Below are positions 6,515-14,515 of a stretch of DNA of 14,515 nt, in pieces (within the stretch, counting starts at the first letter, position 1; the number at the start of each line of letters is the position of its first letter). A model generated the notes under the pieces. It ran no database searches. It was given only the letters and a program-made list of their open reading frames with translations, and was not told where the DNA came from. The DNA comes from an uncultured Bacillota bacterium (lineage in GTDB: Bacteria > Bacillota > Clostridia > Caldicoprobacterales > UBA3941): positions 1-14,515 of the forward strand of contig CALGOY010000082.1 in the NCBI GenBank assembly GCA_937960725.1. Reading direction: 5' to 3'. A program made the translations under genes and the position numbers.

Positions 6515-8054
6515 CTAGCCTGAACTCTTCCCTCACTTCCTCTGGAGGTTCTTTTGACAGCAGCGAGACTACTACAATAACTATACACGATAGGACAAAT
6601 GCTGGAAGCAGCTCATATATTTCAAAGATGCCTCCTAGGGGATTGAGAAGCAGTTTCCATATAAAAACCGTTGTGCCGCCAACAACCATGCCGGCAATGA
6701 CCCCAGCCCTGGTGGTTTTTGCCCAAAAGAGTGAAAAAAGCATAATCGGTCCAAAAGTGGCGCCAAATCCCGCCCAGGCAAAGGATACCACCCTGAATAT
6801 GATGCTGTTTTCGTCAAGGGCAATAAGCATTGATATAAAGGATATGCCAAGCAAAGTAAGCCTTGTAACGTGCAGTACTGTTTTGTCATCGGCATCTCTG
6901 TTAAAAAGCCCTTGGTATATGTTCTTGGATATAGAAGAGGCGGCTATCAAAAGGTATGAGTCGGCAGAGCTTATAGTTGCTGCCAGTATCCCTGCCAGCA
7001 CAACCCCTGCAATCAACGGAATAAAGAAATTTGTCGACATCAGTATAAATATGCTTTCCGATGAACTGGGAGTCAAAAAAACGTCGGGATACAGTAACCG
7101 ACCGCTTATACCTATGATTACAGCTGCAGTCAAAGATATGATAACCCAAACGGTTGCTATTCTTCGGGAGAGTTTTACGTTTTCCGATTTGTTGATGGCC
7201 ATAAACTTTACTAACACTTGGGGCATACCAAAGTATCCCAATCCCCAGGAGAGGGTAGACACGATGGTGAGCCAATTGAAATTGGCTGGTTTTGCAAATA
7301 CTGGCTTATTATTTTCAATTTGTTGGACTCCATCTATTACTTTAGGTTGTGCAGTGGAGAAAAGGTTAAAAAAGCCAGGGATAGCTTTTGCTTTGCCGAC
7401 CATGGAGGATATCCCGCCTACTGCACTTATTCCGAATACAAGCACAATGGTAAGCGCAAAGAACATTACTATGCCCTGCATGAAATCCGAGGCGCTCTCT
7501 GCTAGAAATCCTCCTATAAAAGTATATGAGACCACAAATAAAGCTCCGAAAATCATGGCATATATGTATTTGATTTCAAATAACACGCTAAATAGTTTGC
7601 CAACGGCGACAAAACAGCTGGCTGCATAGATACTAAAGAATACTAATATAAAAAGGGCGGATATGGTCATTATTACTTTTTTATCTTCTTTGAATCTGTT
7701 GCTTAAAAAGTCCGGTATAGTTATGGCATCCCCTGCAACATGGGAGTAAATCCGCAATCTCTTTGCCACCAATAGCCAATTTAAATAAATGCCTATACAA
7801 AGGCCAAGGGCTGTCCAGAAGGCCTCTCCTAGACCCGACCAGTAGGCTACCCCCGGTAGTCCCATGAGAAGCCATCCGCTCATGTCAGAAGCCTCGGCAG
7901 CCATGGCTGTAATCCAAGGTCCTAAGGATCTGTCACCTATCAAGTAGTTGCGGCTGCTTTGGCTGGCGCGTTTTGCGTAGTATAGGCCTATGACTACAAC
8001 AGCAGAGATATAGATTATCATTGCAAAAATAATTTGGAACTTGTCCATGTCCAT
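6489..8054 (-). CDS. putP: Sodium/proline symporter, SSS family
   Basis: This secondary transporter takes up proline with Na+ across the cytoplasmic membrane. It is about 521 residues with roughly 12-13 membrane spans, normal for the solute:sodium symporter family. The PutP signature S-D-M-S-G-W-L-L-M-G-L-P-G begins at about residue 56, with D57 corresponding to the essential Na+-binding Asp55 of E. coli PutP. Other matches are the Y-F-G-M-P-Q-V-L-V-K-F-M-A segment and the L-A-A-T-I-S-S-A-D-S-Y-L-L segment (core Na+ site helix). The frame opens at 8099, but AAGGAG (8070-8065) is well spaced for the ATG at 8054, and the 15 extra residues come from the palindromic leader. Proline may serve as osmoprotectant or as substrate for Stickland-type fermentation; no catabolic gene is adjacent. 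Confidence 0.93.
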   Translation of the reverse strand: MDMDKFQIIFAMIIYISAVVVIGLYYAKRASQSSRNYLIGDRSLGPWITAMAAEASDMSGWLLMGLPGVAYWSGLGEAFWTALGLCIGIYLNWLLVAKRLRIYSHVAGDAITIPDFLSNRFKEDKKVIMTISALFILVFFSIYAASCFVAVGKLFSVLFEIKYIYAMIFGALFVVSYTFIGGFLAESASDFMQGIVMFFALTIVLVFGISAVGGISSMVGKAKAIPGFFNLFSTAQPKVIDGVQQIENNKPVFAKPANFNWLTIVSTLSWGLGYFGMPQVLVKFMAINKSENVKLSRRIATVWVIISLTAAVIIGISGRLLYPDVFLTPSSSESIFILMSTNFFIPLIAGVVLAGILAATISSADSYLLIAASSISKNIYQGLFNRDADDKTVLHVTRLTLLGISFISMLIALDENSIIFRVVSFAWAGFGATFGPIMLFSLFWAKTTRAGVIAGMVVGGTTVFIWKLLLNPLGGIFEIYELLPAFVLSCIVIVVVSLLSKEPPEEVREEFRLVKKYKAAS

Positions 8055-8079
8055 GCGAAAAACACTCCTTAATAATTGT

Positions 8080-8099
8080 TTGTGTATAAATATACACAA
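8080..8099 (-). promoter_or_regulatory. 20-nt palindrome in the putP leader, candidate operator
   Basis: TTGTGTATA and TATACACAA form a perfect 9-bp inverted repeat with two bases between. It lies just past the putative -10 box at 8112-8107, roughly covering +1 to +20, and ends 10 nt before the AAGGAG ribosome site. A repressor bound here would block initiation; the RNA could also fold into a hairpin. The binding protein is unknown. Confidence 0.5.
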
Positions 8100-8106
8100 C
8101 GTTTAT

Positions 8107-8136
8107 ATTATAATGCAAGACATTACATCAGCGCAA
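8107..8136 (-). promoter_or_regulatory. putP: Probable putP promoter
   Basis: On the minus strand TATAAT (8112-8107) is a perfect -10, with TTGCGC (8136-8131, 4 of 6) 18 nt upstream. Transcription would start at about 8100, leaving a leader of about 45 nt that contains the palindrome. Confidence 0.5.
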
Positions 8137-8297
8137 TAGTAATTTTAAGATTTTTCACATAATTGCTCGTTTTATCTCCTGTACTGGCATTTTTTTAGTA
8201 TCATATTTCCAATAAAATTTAGTCATATCTCGCCCTCTATCGAAATAGCCTATTAGAGAGGGATATAGTATTTTCCATGACATGGGGGGATTGTAAA

Positions 8298-9071
8298 GTG
8301 CGGGTCATTTTTATTTCCAGGAGAAAAGCTACCAGAATACTGCTTTTTATATTCCTTGTATCTCTATCTATTCTCTACGCTCAAGACAATGATCTAGGGG
8401 CTATAACGGTATTCCTTAGCAATAAGAGGCTGCTTCCCATCTATTCTGTAGATACAGATGAAAAGAAGATTGCAATTTCCTTTGACGCTGCTTGGGGCGA
8501 CCAATACACGGAAGAGCTGCTTAAAATTATGGAGGAGCGGAATATAAAATGCACTTTTTTTCTTGTAGGTTTTTGGGTAGATGAACACCCCGATCAGGTT
8601 AGAAAAATTGCTGAAGCAGGCCATGAGATAGGAAATCACTCTACAAACCATCCTCACATGAGCAAGTTAAGTAAAGAGCAGATTAAGATGGAGCTGGAAA
8701 CTACGCAGAGGAAGATAGAAGAGCTGGCAGGGGATAGGGCGGTTAAGCTATTTAGGCCTCCCTTTGGGGATTATAACGATACCGTAATAGCTACTTGCCG
8801 GGAGCTAGGATATTATCCCATACAGTGGGATGTGGATTCTTTGGACTGGAAGGAATATGGAGTAGAACATATGTTTAAGCAGGTTACAAGCAAGGTGAGA
8901 AATGGATCTATTGTACTGTTCCACAATAATGCTAAATATACCCCCCAGGCCCTACCGCTGATATTAGATCACCTTTTAGCCGAAGGATATGAGTTTGTTC
9001 CGATATCTGAGCTTATATATAAAGATAATTACTATATAGATCATACCGGTAGGCAGAAGAAAAATGAATAA
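8298..9071 (+). CDS. Polysaccharide deacetylase, PdaB-like (sporulation)
   Basis: This is a NodB-domain enzyme that removes acetyl groups from cell-wall or spore-cortex polymers. The N-terminus is basic with one membrane span (about 14-28), so it is membrane-anchored with its catalytic domain outside the membrane. Motifs numbered from the GTG start: S-F-D63-A-A-W-G, H114-S-T-N-H118-P (metal ligands), R153-P-P-F-G, and L-F-H209-N-N. As in PdaB proteins, the usual T-F-D-D-G is replaced by an F-D-x-x-W-G form, so the second aspartate is absent. In B. subtilis, PdaB is made during sporulation and is needed to keep the cortex intact. The frame allows an ATG at 8277, but GGGGGGA (8284-8290) fits the GTG at 8298, giving 257 residues. 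I found no convincing sporulation-sigma promoter in the 200-nt gap upstream. Confidence 0.85.
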   Translation: MRVIFISRRKATRILLFIFLVSLSILYAQDNDLGAITVFLSNKRLLPIYSVDTDEKKIAISFDAAWGDQYTEELLKIMEERNIKCTFFLVGFWVDEHPDQVRKIAEAGHEIGNHSTNHPHMSKLSKEQIKMELETTQRKIEELAGDRAVKLFRPPFGDYNDTVIATCRELGYYPIQWDVDSLDWKEYGVEHMFKQVTSKVRNGSIVLFHNNAKYTPQALPLILDHLLAEGYEFVPISELIYKDNYYIDHTGRQKKNE

Positions 9072-9172
9072 TAAGCATAATTCAATGATTAGATGAATAT
9101 GTATAAAAAAGATATATTACAAATATAGATTTACTACCGGGATACAGGAGAGTAAGAAGGGAGAGGAACTTA

Positions 9173-9838
9173 ATGGTGGAGCATATTATGGATAATAATA
9201 AGGTTACAGTTGCCGGTAAAGTGGCTTCCCCTTTGACATTTAGCCATGAGGTCTATGGGGAGGGTTTCTATAATTTTATGCTGGCAATACCACGGCTTAG
9301 CAATTACATAGATGTATTACCAGTTACTATTTCAGAACGGTTGCTGGGAGAATGGGAATTGGTCGAAGGAACCGAGGTGGTCATTGAAGGGCAACTGAGA
9401 TCTTATAACAAATTTATCGATGGGAAGAATAGATTGATTTTAACTGTGTTTGCTAGGGATATTTGTTTGAAGGAAGAGGAGATAAAAAATCCCAACCAAA
9501 TATTTCTCAATGGCTTTATATGTAAAAAGCCTATTTATAGAACTACCCCATTAAAACGGGAGATTACTGATTTATTGCTGGCGGTCAATAGAGCCTACAA
9601 CAAATCGGATTACATACCTGCCATTGCCTGGGGGAGGAACGCCAGATATTGCGAAAAATTAGATGTGGGGGATAATATAAGGATATGGGGCAGGATACAG
9701 AGCCGTCCTTATCAAAAAAAGATGCCTGATGGAGAAGTAGTGGAGAAAGTAGCCTATGAAGTTTCTATTTCTAAATTGGAAGTCGTAAAAGACGATAAGG
9801 AGAAAGATAAAGACGATCAAAGAGAAAAACCTGAGTAA
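9173..9838 (+). CDS. Tandem OB-fold (SSB-like) single-stranded nucleic acid-binding protein
   Basis: This 221-residue protein appears to contain two single-strand-binding OB domains. The first (about 9-96) reads N-K-V-T-V-A-G-K-V at its start and later V-I-E-G-Q-L-R-S-Y. The second (about 107-205) repeats the pattern with N-Q-I-F-L-N-G-F-I, then I-P-A-I-A-W-G-R-N-A and I-R-I-W-G-R-I-Q-S-R. SSB proteins share this order of an opening strand, a central W-G-x-x-A element and a late G-x-I/L-x-x-R element. The tail is highly charged (K/D/E) and lacks the acidic D-x-I-P-F tip of canonical SSB, so it is unlikely to be the replication SSB. The start at 9173 follows AAGGGAGAGG by 6 nt. The stop codon falls exactly in the loop of its terminator. 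The cellular role is unknown. Confidence 0.75.
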   Translation: MVEHIMDNNKVTVAGKVASPLTFSHEVYGEGFYNFMLAIPRLSNYIDVLPVTISERLLGEWELVEGTEVVIEGQLRSYNKFIDGKNRLILTVFARDICLKEEEIKNPNQIFLNGFICKKPIYRTTPLKREITDLLLAVNRAYNKSDYIPAIAWGRNARYCEKLDVGDNIRIWGRIQSRPYQKKMPDGEVVEKVAYEVSISKLEVVKDDKEKDKDDQREKPE

Positions 9839-9850
9839 TCTCAGGTTTTT
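9825..9850. terminator. Intrinsic terminator with stop codon in the loop
   Basis: Bases 9825-9835 pair with 9840-9850 (11 bp) around a TAAT loop that holds the TAA (9836-9838) of the tandem OB gene. Five Ts close the plus-strand side, and five As on the other side give a T-run on the minus strand. It may also serve the converging LysM gene, which ends at 9917 without a clear terminator of its own. Confidence 0.85.
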
Positions 9851-9916
9851 ATTATTTCAGATCTGATTTAGAATTGTTATATTAACTTTAGTATGCTAAA
9901 ATATTAATAGAAGTCT

Positions 9917-10408
9917 TTAGCTAGCTGGTGGGGGGATTATAAGTCTTTGTCCAACATATATGAGATCTGGTCTTGGGATGTTGTTGAGGCGGATTATTTC
10001 ATCTATATCTACGTTGAACCGGCGTGCAATGCTGTATAGGGTGTCGCCTTCTTGGACAATGTATATCCTTCCTCCGGCTGGCGGTTCGGGAGCCTCTACC
10101 CCCGGAACAAATATCCGTTGACCTGGATAGATTATATAAGGCGGGGGAATCTGATTGTATCGAATTAGGTTTCGTAGATCTGCATTGAAACGCCTGGCTA
10201 TGCTGTATAGGCTGTCGCCGGGCTGCACAGTATAGTAGAATCCTTCAGGTCCTTCTTCACCACTATTGGGAATTTGCAGTATTTGTCCTGGATATATAAA
10301 GTTAGGATTTGCAATATCATTGACTTCCAGGATGGCCTCTATGCTTACGTTAAATCTTCGAGCGATTGAATAGAGGGTATCCCCGGGCTGTACAATATAT
10401 GTTATCAT
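9917..10408 (-). CDS. Triple LysM-repeat protein without signal peptide
   Basis: The protein is almost entirely three LysM domains that bind N-acetylglucosamine-containing glycans such as peptidoglycan. They span about residues 2-47, 58-102 and 115-159, each with Y-x-V-Q-x-G-D-[ST]-L-Y-S-I-A-R-R-F-N at the start and Y-[PV]-G-Q-x-[IL] near the end. Short Pro/Gly/Glu linkers join them. There is no signal peptide or catalytic domain. In spore formers such proteins can be assembled into the spore coat or cortex from the mother cell (SafA-like behaviour), which would suit the nearby PdaB-like gene, but this is inferred. The ATG start at 10408 has AAAGGGGTG about 7 nt upstream. It is transcribed divergently from yerC across a 120-nt gap with a conspicuous dyad. 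Confidence 0.88.
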   Translation of the reverse strand: MITYIVQPGDTLYSIARRFNVSIEAILEVNDIANPNFIYPGQILQIPNSGEEGPEGFYYTVQPGDSLYSIARRFNADLRNLIRYNQIPPPYIIYPGQRIFVPGVEAPEPPAGGRIYIVQEGDTLYSIARRFNVDIDEIIRLNNIPRPDLIYVGQRLIIPPPAS

Positions 10409-10439
10409 TTGAGAGCACCCCTTTCAAAGGACTTCTTAT

Positions 10440-10499
10440 ATAGTTTATGCATGAAGCTGATAGAGTGTTCCAGTATGAACGGATAGTTTATGCTGGAAC
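10440..10499. promoter_or_regulatory. Dyad and repeated half-sites between the LysM gene and yerC
   Basis: GTTCCAGTATGAAC (10467-10480) and GTTTATGCTGGAAC (10486-10499) form an inverted repeat matching at 12 of 14 positions with a 5-nt centre. The 11-mer ATAGTTTATGC occurs twice in the same orientation, at 10440-10450 and 10483-10493. In plus-strand RNA both mismatches become G-U pairs, so a 14-bp hairpin about 29 nt before the yerC start is also possible. TATAAC (10500-10505) may be a -10 box, but no good -35 is seen. Confidence 0.5.
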
Positions 10500-10528
10500 T
10501 ATAACATATTAAAGAACGGAGGAATAAG

Positions 10529-10840
10529 ATGGAATATCGTTCAAAATTCCAGGATGAGACGGTAGACCAGCTGTTTGAAGCTATTCTTGCTCTAGAAACC
10601 ATAGAAGAATGCTACCGTTTTTTCGAAGACATCTGCACTATCAACGAGATTAAATCCCTAGCTCAGCGGCTGCAGGTTGCCAAGATGCTAAGGCAGAAAA
10701 AAACATACAACGAAATTGCCGAAAAAACTAGCGCCAGCACGGCGACGATCAGCAGGGTTAATAGAGCATTGACATACGGCGCCGACGGATATAATATCAT
10801 ATTAGATCGATTAGAAAAAATGAAAGAAGACGCCCGCTAG
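10529..10840 (+). CDS. yerC: TrpR-like transcriptional regulator, YerC/YecD family
   Basis: This is a 103-residue DNA-binding protein related to the tryptophan repressor fold. The N-terminal helices include L-F-E-A-I-L-A-L-E-T-I-E-E-C and F-F-E-D-I-C-T; the helix-turn-helix spans about residues 46-80, with L-A-Q-R-L-Q-V-A-K-M-L and then Y-N-E-I-A-E-K-T and S-T-A-T-I-S-R-V-N-R as the recognition helix. The length and these motifs fit the YerC/YecD family well. It lacks evidence of tryptophan binding. In Bacillus, yerC also lies near the pcrA-ligA genes, so the neighbourhood is partly conserved. The start at 10529 has GGAGG 7 nt upstream. It may control its own promoter through the dyad upstream. 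A short intrinsic terminator overlaps its TAG stop. Confidence 0.9.
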   Translation: MEYRSKFQDETVDQLFEAILALETIEECYRFFEDICTINEIKSLAQRLQVAKMLRQKKTYNEIAEKTSASTATISRVNRALTYGADGYNIILDRLEKMKEDAR

Positions 10841-10850
10841 GGTGTTTTTT
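10827..10850 (+). terminator. Short intrinsic terminator between yerC and pcrA
   Basis: Bases 10827-10835 pair with 10840-10848 (9 bp, two G-U pairs) around a 4-nt loop, and the distal arm runs into six Ts (10845-10850). The yerC TAG (10838-10840) lies in the loop and first base of the second arm. The pcrA ribosome site starts 7 nt later, so pcrA is reached only by readthrough or from a promoter inside yerC. Confidence 0.65.
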
Positions 10851-10869
10851 AGTTACAAAGGAGGACGCA

Positions 10870-13044
10870 ATGGAACTTACAAGCCAACTCAATCCACAGC
10901 AAAGGGAAGCGGTGCTGTGTACGGAAGGGCCGCTTCTAGTCCTAGCAGGAGCAGGATCTGGAAAGACGAGGGTACTAACTTATAGGATTGCCTATTTGGT
11001 AGAAGAGAGAGGAGTAAATCCGGCCAATATCTTAGCGATAACTTTTACCAATAAAGCTGCCAAAGAGATGAAGGAGCGAATTTTCGACCTGATCGGAGAT
11101 AAGGCGAGAGACACTTGGATCAGCACCTTTCACTCTACTTGCGTAAGAATTTTAAGACGTGATATAGACAAGATTAATTTTACGAGGAATTTTGTAATAT
11201 ATGATACCGAAGATCAAAATACCTTGTTAAAGGATTGTATCAAGGAATTAGATCTCAATGAAAAATACTTCAATCCCAGGGAAATACGCTCTATCATTGG
11301 AAGGCTCAAAGATCAGATTATAGGGCCTGACGAATATGCAAGGCAGGTTGCAGGGCAATATAGAGAGGAAAAAATCGCATCCATATATAAGCTATACCAG
11401 AAAAAACTAGAAAAAAACAATGCGCTGGATTTTGACGATTTAATTAATAGGACTATAGAGCTATTTTCACTACATCCAGAGGTATTGGACTATTATAAGA
11501 AAAAATTCCAATATATACTGGTGGACGAGTACCAGGATACTAACTATGCCCAATATAGGTTAGTTAAACTTTTGTCCAGCTATTGGAAAAACATTTGTGT
11601 CGTAGGGGATGACGATCAGTCCATATATGGCTGGAGAGGAGCTGACATTAGGAATATATTAGATTTTGAAAAAGACTTCCCTGATGCCCGGATAATAAAG
11701 CTGGAAGAAAACTACCGCTCCTCTCAAACTATACTAGATGCGGCTAATCAAGTTATAAAAAATAATCGCGGTAGAAAACCTAAGAAACTCTGGACTCAGA
11801 AAGGCCAAGGGGAGCCTATAAGGGTTTATAGGGCCATGGATGAGCGGGAAGAGGCTGAGTTTATATGCAGGGAAGTAAAATCAATGATGGAGAAGGAAAA
11901 CAGAAGCCCGGGGGATTTTGCTATTCTATATCGAACCAATTCCCAATCCCGGGTTATCGAAGAGGCTTTGATGAAATATGGGATACCATATAACATTTAT
12001 GGAGGCCTCAGATTTTATGACAGAAAGGAAATTAAGGATTTAATCGCTTACCTGAGGGTGGTTGCCAATCCTGCGGATGATGTTAGCTTAAGGCGCATAA
12101 TCAATGTCCCTAAGAGGGGAATTGGAAATGTGACGGTAGGCAAGCTGGAGGAGATTGCAGCCAGGGAAGGGGAAAACCTGTTTAGCGTGATACTAGATAT
12201 AGATAAATACAATGAATTTTCAGGAAGAACCCTCAAAAAAATAAAAGAATTTGGCGGTCTTATCTCCAACCTTATAGCGATGAAAGAGCTTATGCCTGTT
12301 ACCGATTTTATCTCCACCCTACTGGTAGACACAGGCTATAAGGCTATGCTAGAGGAAGAAAAGACTATTGAAGCAGAAAATAGACTGGAGAACGTTAAGG
12401 AGTTTGTATCCGCGGCTAGGGAGTTTGAAAGAGAGAACGAAGGAGCGGGACTTGTAGAGTTTTTGGAGAATATAGCCTTGGTATCCGATTTGGACAAGCT
12501 GGGGGAAGGAGAGGCTGCTTTAAGCATGATGACCCTTCACAGCGCAAAAGGGCTTGAATTTCCAGTAGTTTTTATTGCCGGTATGGAGGAATACCTCTTT
12601 CCCCATTCCCGTGCTATGGACTCGGAGCAAGAGATGGAAGAGGAAAGAAGGCTGTGCTACGTAGGAATTACCAGAGCTCAAGAGCGATTGTATCTGACCC
12701 ATGCGCTGCAGAGGACCCTGTATGGTTCCCCCAGATACAATGAACCTTCCCGCTTTCTCAGTGAGATTCCAGAAATGCTTTTGAGCGTAGAAGATAATAA
12801 TTCTATAAAGTCAAGGAGCATTCCCTTCGATTTTGCTGCTCCATCTCCATCTAAGGATACGCCCTCCAAGGCTCAGGCTGGACAAACTTTTTCTCTGGGA
12901 GAAAAAGTGTTTCACAGCCGGTTTGGAAAAGGTACAATCGTTTCTGTAGTTGGGGATGGAGAGGATCAGGAGCTTAAAATTGCATTTGAGCAGGGGGGTA
13001 TAAGGACCTTTTTGGCAGCATATGCTCCCCTGAAAAAGCTATAA
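10870..13044 (+). CDS. pcrA: ATP-dependent DNA helicase PcrA (UvrD/Rep family)
   Basis: This is a superfamily 1A 3'-to-5' DNA helicase acting in repair, rolling-circle replication and removal of proteins from DNA. All core motifs are present: Q-motif L-N-P-Q-Q-R-E-A-V (7-15), Walker A A-G-A-G-S-G-K-T (26-33), motif II D-E-Y-Q-D-T (219-224), motif III with D-D-D-Q-S-I-Y-G-W-R-G (247-257), motif V T-L-H-S-A-K-G-L-E (555-563), and motif VI with V-G-I-T-R-A-Q (598-604). The last 50 residues (about 673-724) form the PcrA-type Tudor-like domain, with G-E-K-V-F-H-S-R-F-G-K-G-T; in Bacillus-type PcrA this domain binds RNA polymerase. The 724-residue length is normal. AAAGGAGG sits before the ATG. It is followed 40 nt later by ligA, the usual partner; pcrB, common in Bacillus operons, is absent. 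Confidence 0.97.
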   Translation: MELTSQLNPQQREAVLCTEGPLLVLAGAGSGKTRVLTYRIAYLVEERGVNPANILAITFTNKAAKEMKERIFDLIGDKARDTWISTFHSTCVRILRRDIDKINFTRNFVIYDTEDQNTLLKDCIKELDLNEKYFNPREIRSIIGRLKDQIIGPDEYARQVAGQYREEKIASIYKLYQKKLEKNNALDFDDLINRTIELFSLHPEVLDYYKKKFQYILVDEYQDTNYAQYRLVKLLSSYWKNICVVGDDDQSIYGWRGADIRNILDFEKDFPDARIIKLEENYRSSQTILDAANQVIKNNRGRKPKKLWTQKGQGEPIRVYRAMDEREEAEFICREVKSMMEKENRSPGDFAILYRTNSQSRVIEEALMKYGIPYNIYGGLRFYDRKEIKDLIAYLRVVANPADDVSLRRIINVPKRGIGNVTVGKLEEIAAREGENLFSVILDIDKYNEFSGRTLKKIKEFGGLISNLIAMKELMPVTDFISTLLVDTGYKAMLEEEKTIEAENRLENVKEFVSAAREFERENEGAGLVEFLENIALVSDLDKLGEGEAALSMMTLHSAKGLEFPVVFIAGMEEYLFPHSRAMDSEQEMEEERRLCYVGITRAQERLYLTHALQRTLYGSPRYNEPSRFLSEIPEMLLSVEDNNSIKSRSIPFDFAAPSPSKDTPSKAQAGQTFSLGEKVFHSRFGKGTIVSVVGDGEDQELKIAFEQGGIRTFLAAYAPLKKL

Positions 13045-13078
13045 TACTCAAAAAAATACTATATATGGAAAGTGATGA

Positions 13079-14515
<1,437 letters not shown>

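Noticed and set aside
6502..7629. Long open frame (375 codons) on the plus strand opposite putP
   Set aside because: It is antisense to a clear SSS-family symporter with full family motifs, has no ribosome site of its own and no recognisable domain; it is a shadow of putP codon use.
8225..8266. CCCTCT...AGAGGG inverted repeat upstream of the pdaB-like gene
   Set aside because: Only six bases pair continuously around an 18-nt loop, with no T-run; too weak to call an operator or terminator.

Overview
The window looks like chromosomal DNA from an anaerobic, spore-forming, low-GC Firmicute of the class Clostridia. The evidence is AT-rich DNA, strong GGAGG/GGGGTGAT ribosome-binding sites, a PdaB-like spore deacetylase, a rubrerythrin-like diiron protein, an Lpl-type sugar ABC importer and a yerC-pcrA-ligA block. 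I cannot place the genus. Both ends cut a gene: the first lacks its start codon, and the last (ligA) stops resembling LigA at about 14458.

Region 1 (1-3682, + strand) is an Lpl/YtcQ-type carbohydrate importer: a lipoprotein binding protein and two permeases, with two stem-loops between the binding-protein and first permease genes and a strong terminator at the end. No ATPase gene is present, as is usual when such systems share an MsmX-like ATPase. Region 2 (3713-4824, - strand) is azlCD, a branched-chain amino-acid exporter pair with a consensus promoter. Region 3 (4916-5827, - strand) is a tightly coupled pair: an unrecognised protein with 11 cysteines, followed by a ferritin-like diiron protein without a rubredoxin domain. 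This is the least explained cassette here and my best candidate for something new.

Region 4 (5828-8136) holds a small membrane zinc-ribbon protein (+) converging on a PutP-type Na+/proline symporter (-). They share one long bidirectional terminator that overlaps both stop codons. The putP leader carries a 20-nt palindrome just past its -10 box. Region 5 (8298-9850, + strand) has the PdaB-like deacetylase and a tandem OB-fold (SSB-like) protein. Region 6 (9917-10408, - strand) is a protein of three LysM repeats without a signal peptide.

Region 7 (10409-14515, + strand) is a DNA-maintenance block: yerC (TrpR-like regulator), pcrA (helicase) and ligA (NAD-dependent ligase). A dyad with repeated GTTTATGC-like half-sites lies between the LysM gene and yerC, and a short intrinsic terminator separates yerC from pcrA. 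A recurring pattern is that stop codons lie inside intrinsic terminator hairpins. No intergenic gap exceeds about 220 nt. I see no tRNA, rRNA, CRISPR array or complete mobile element.
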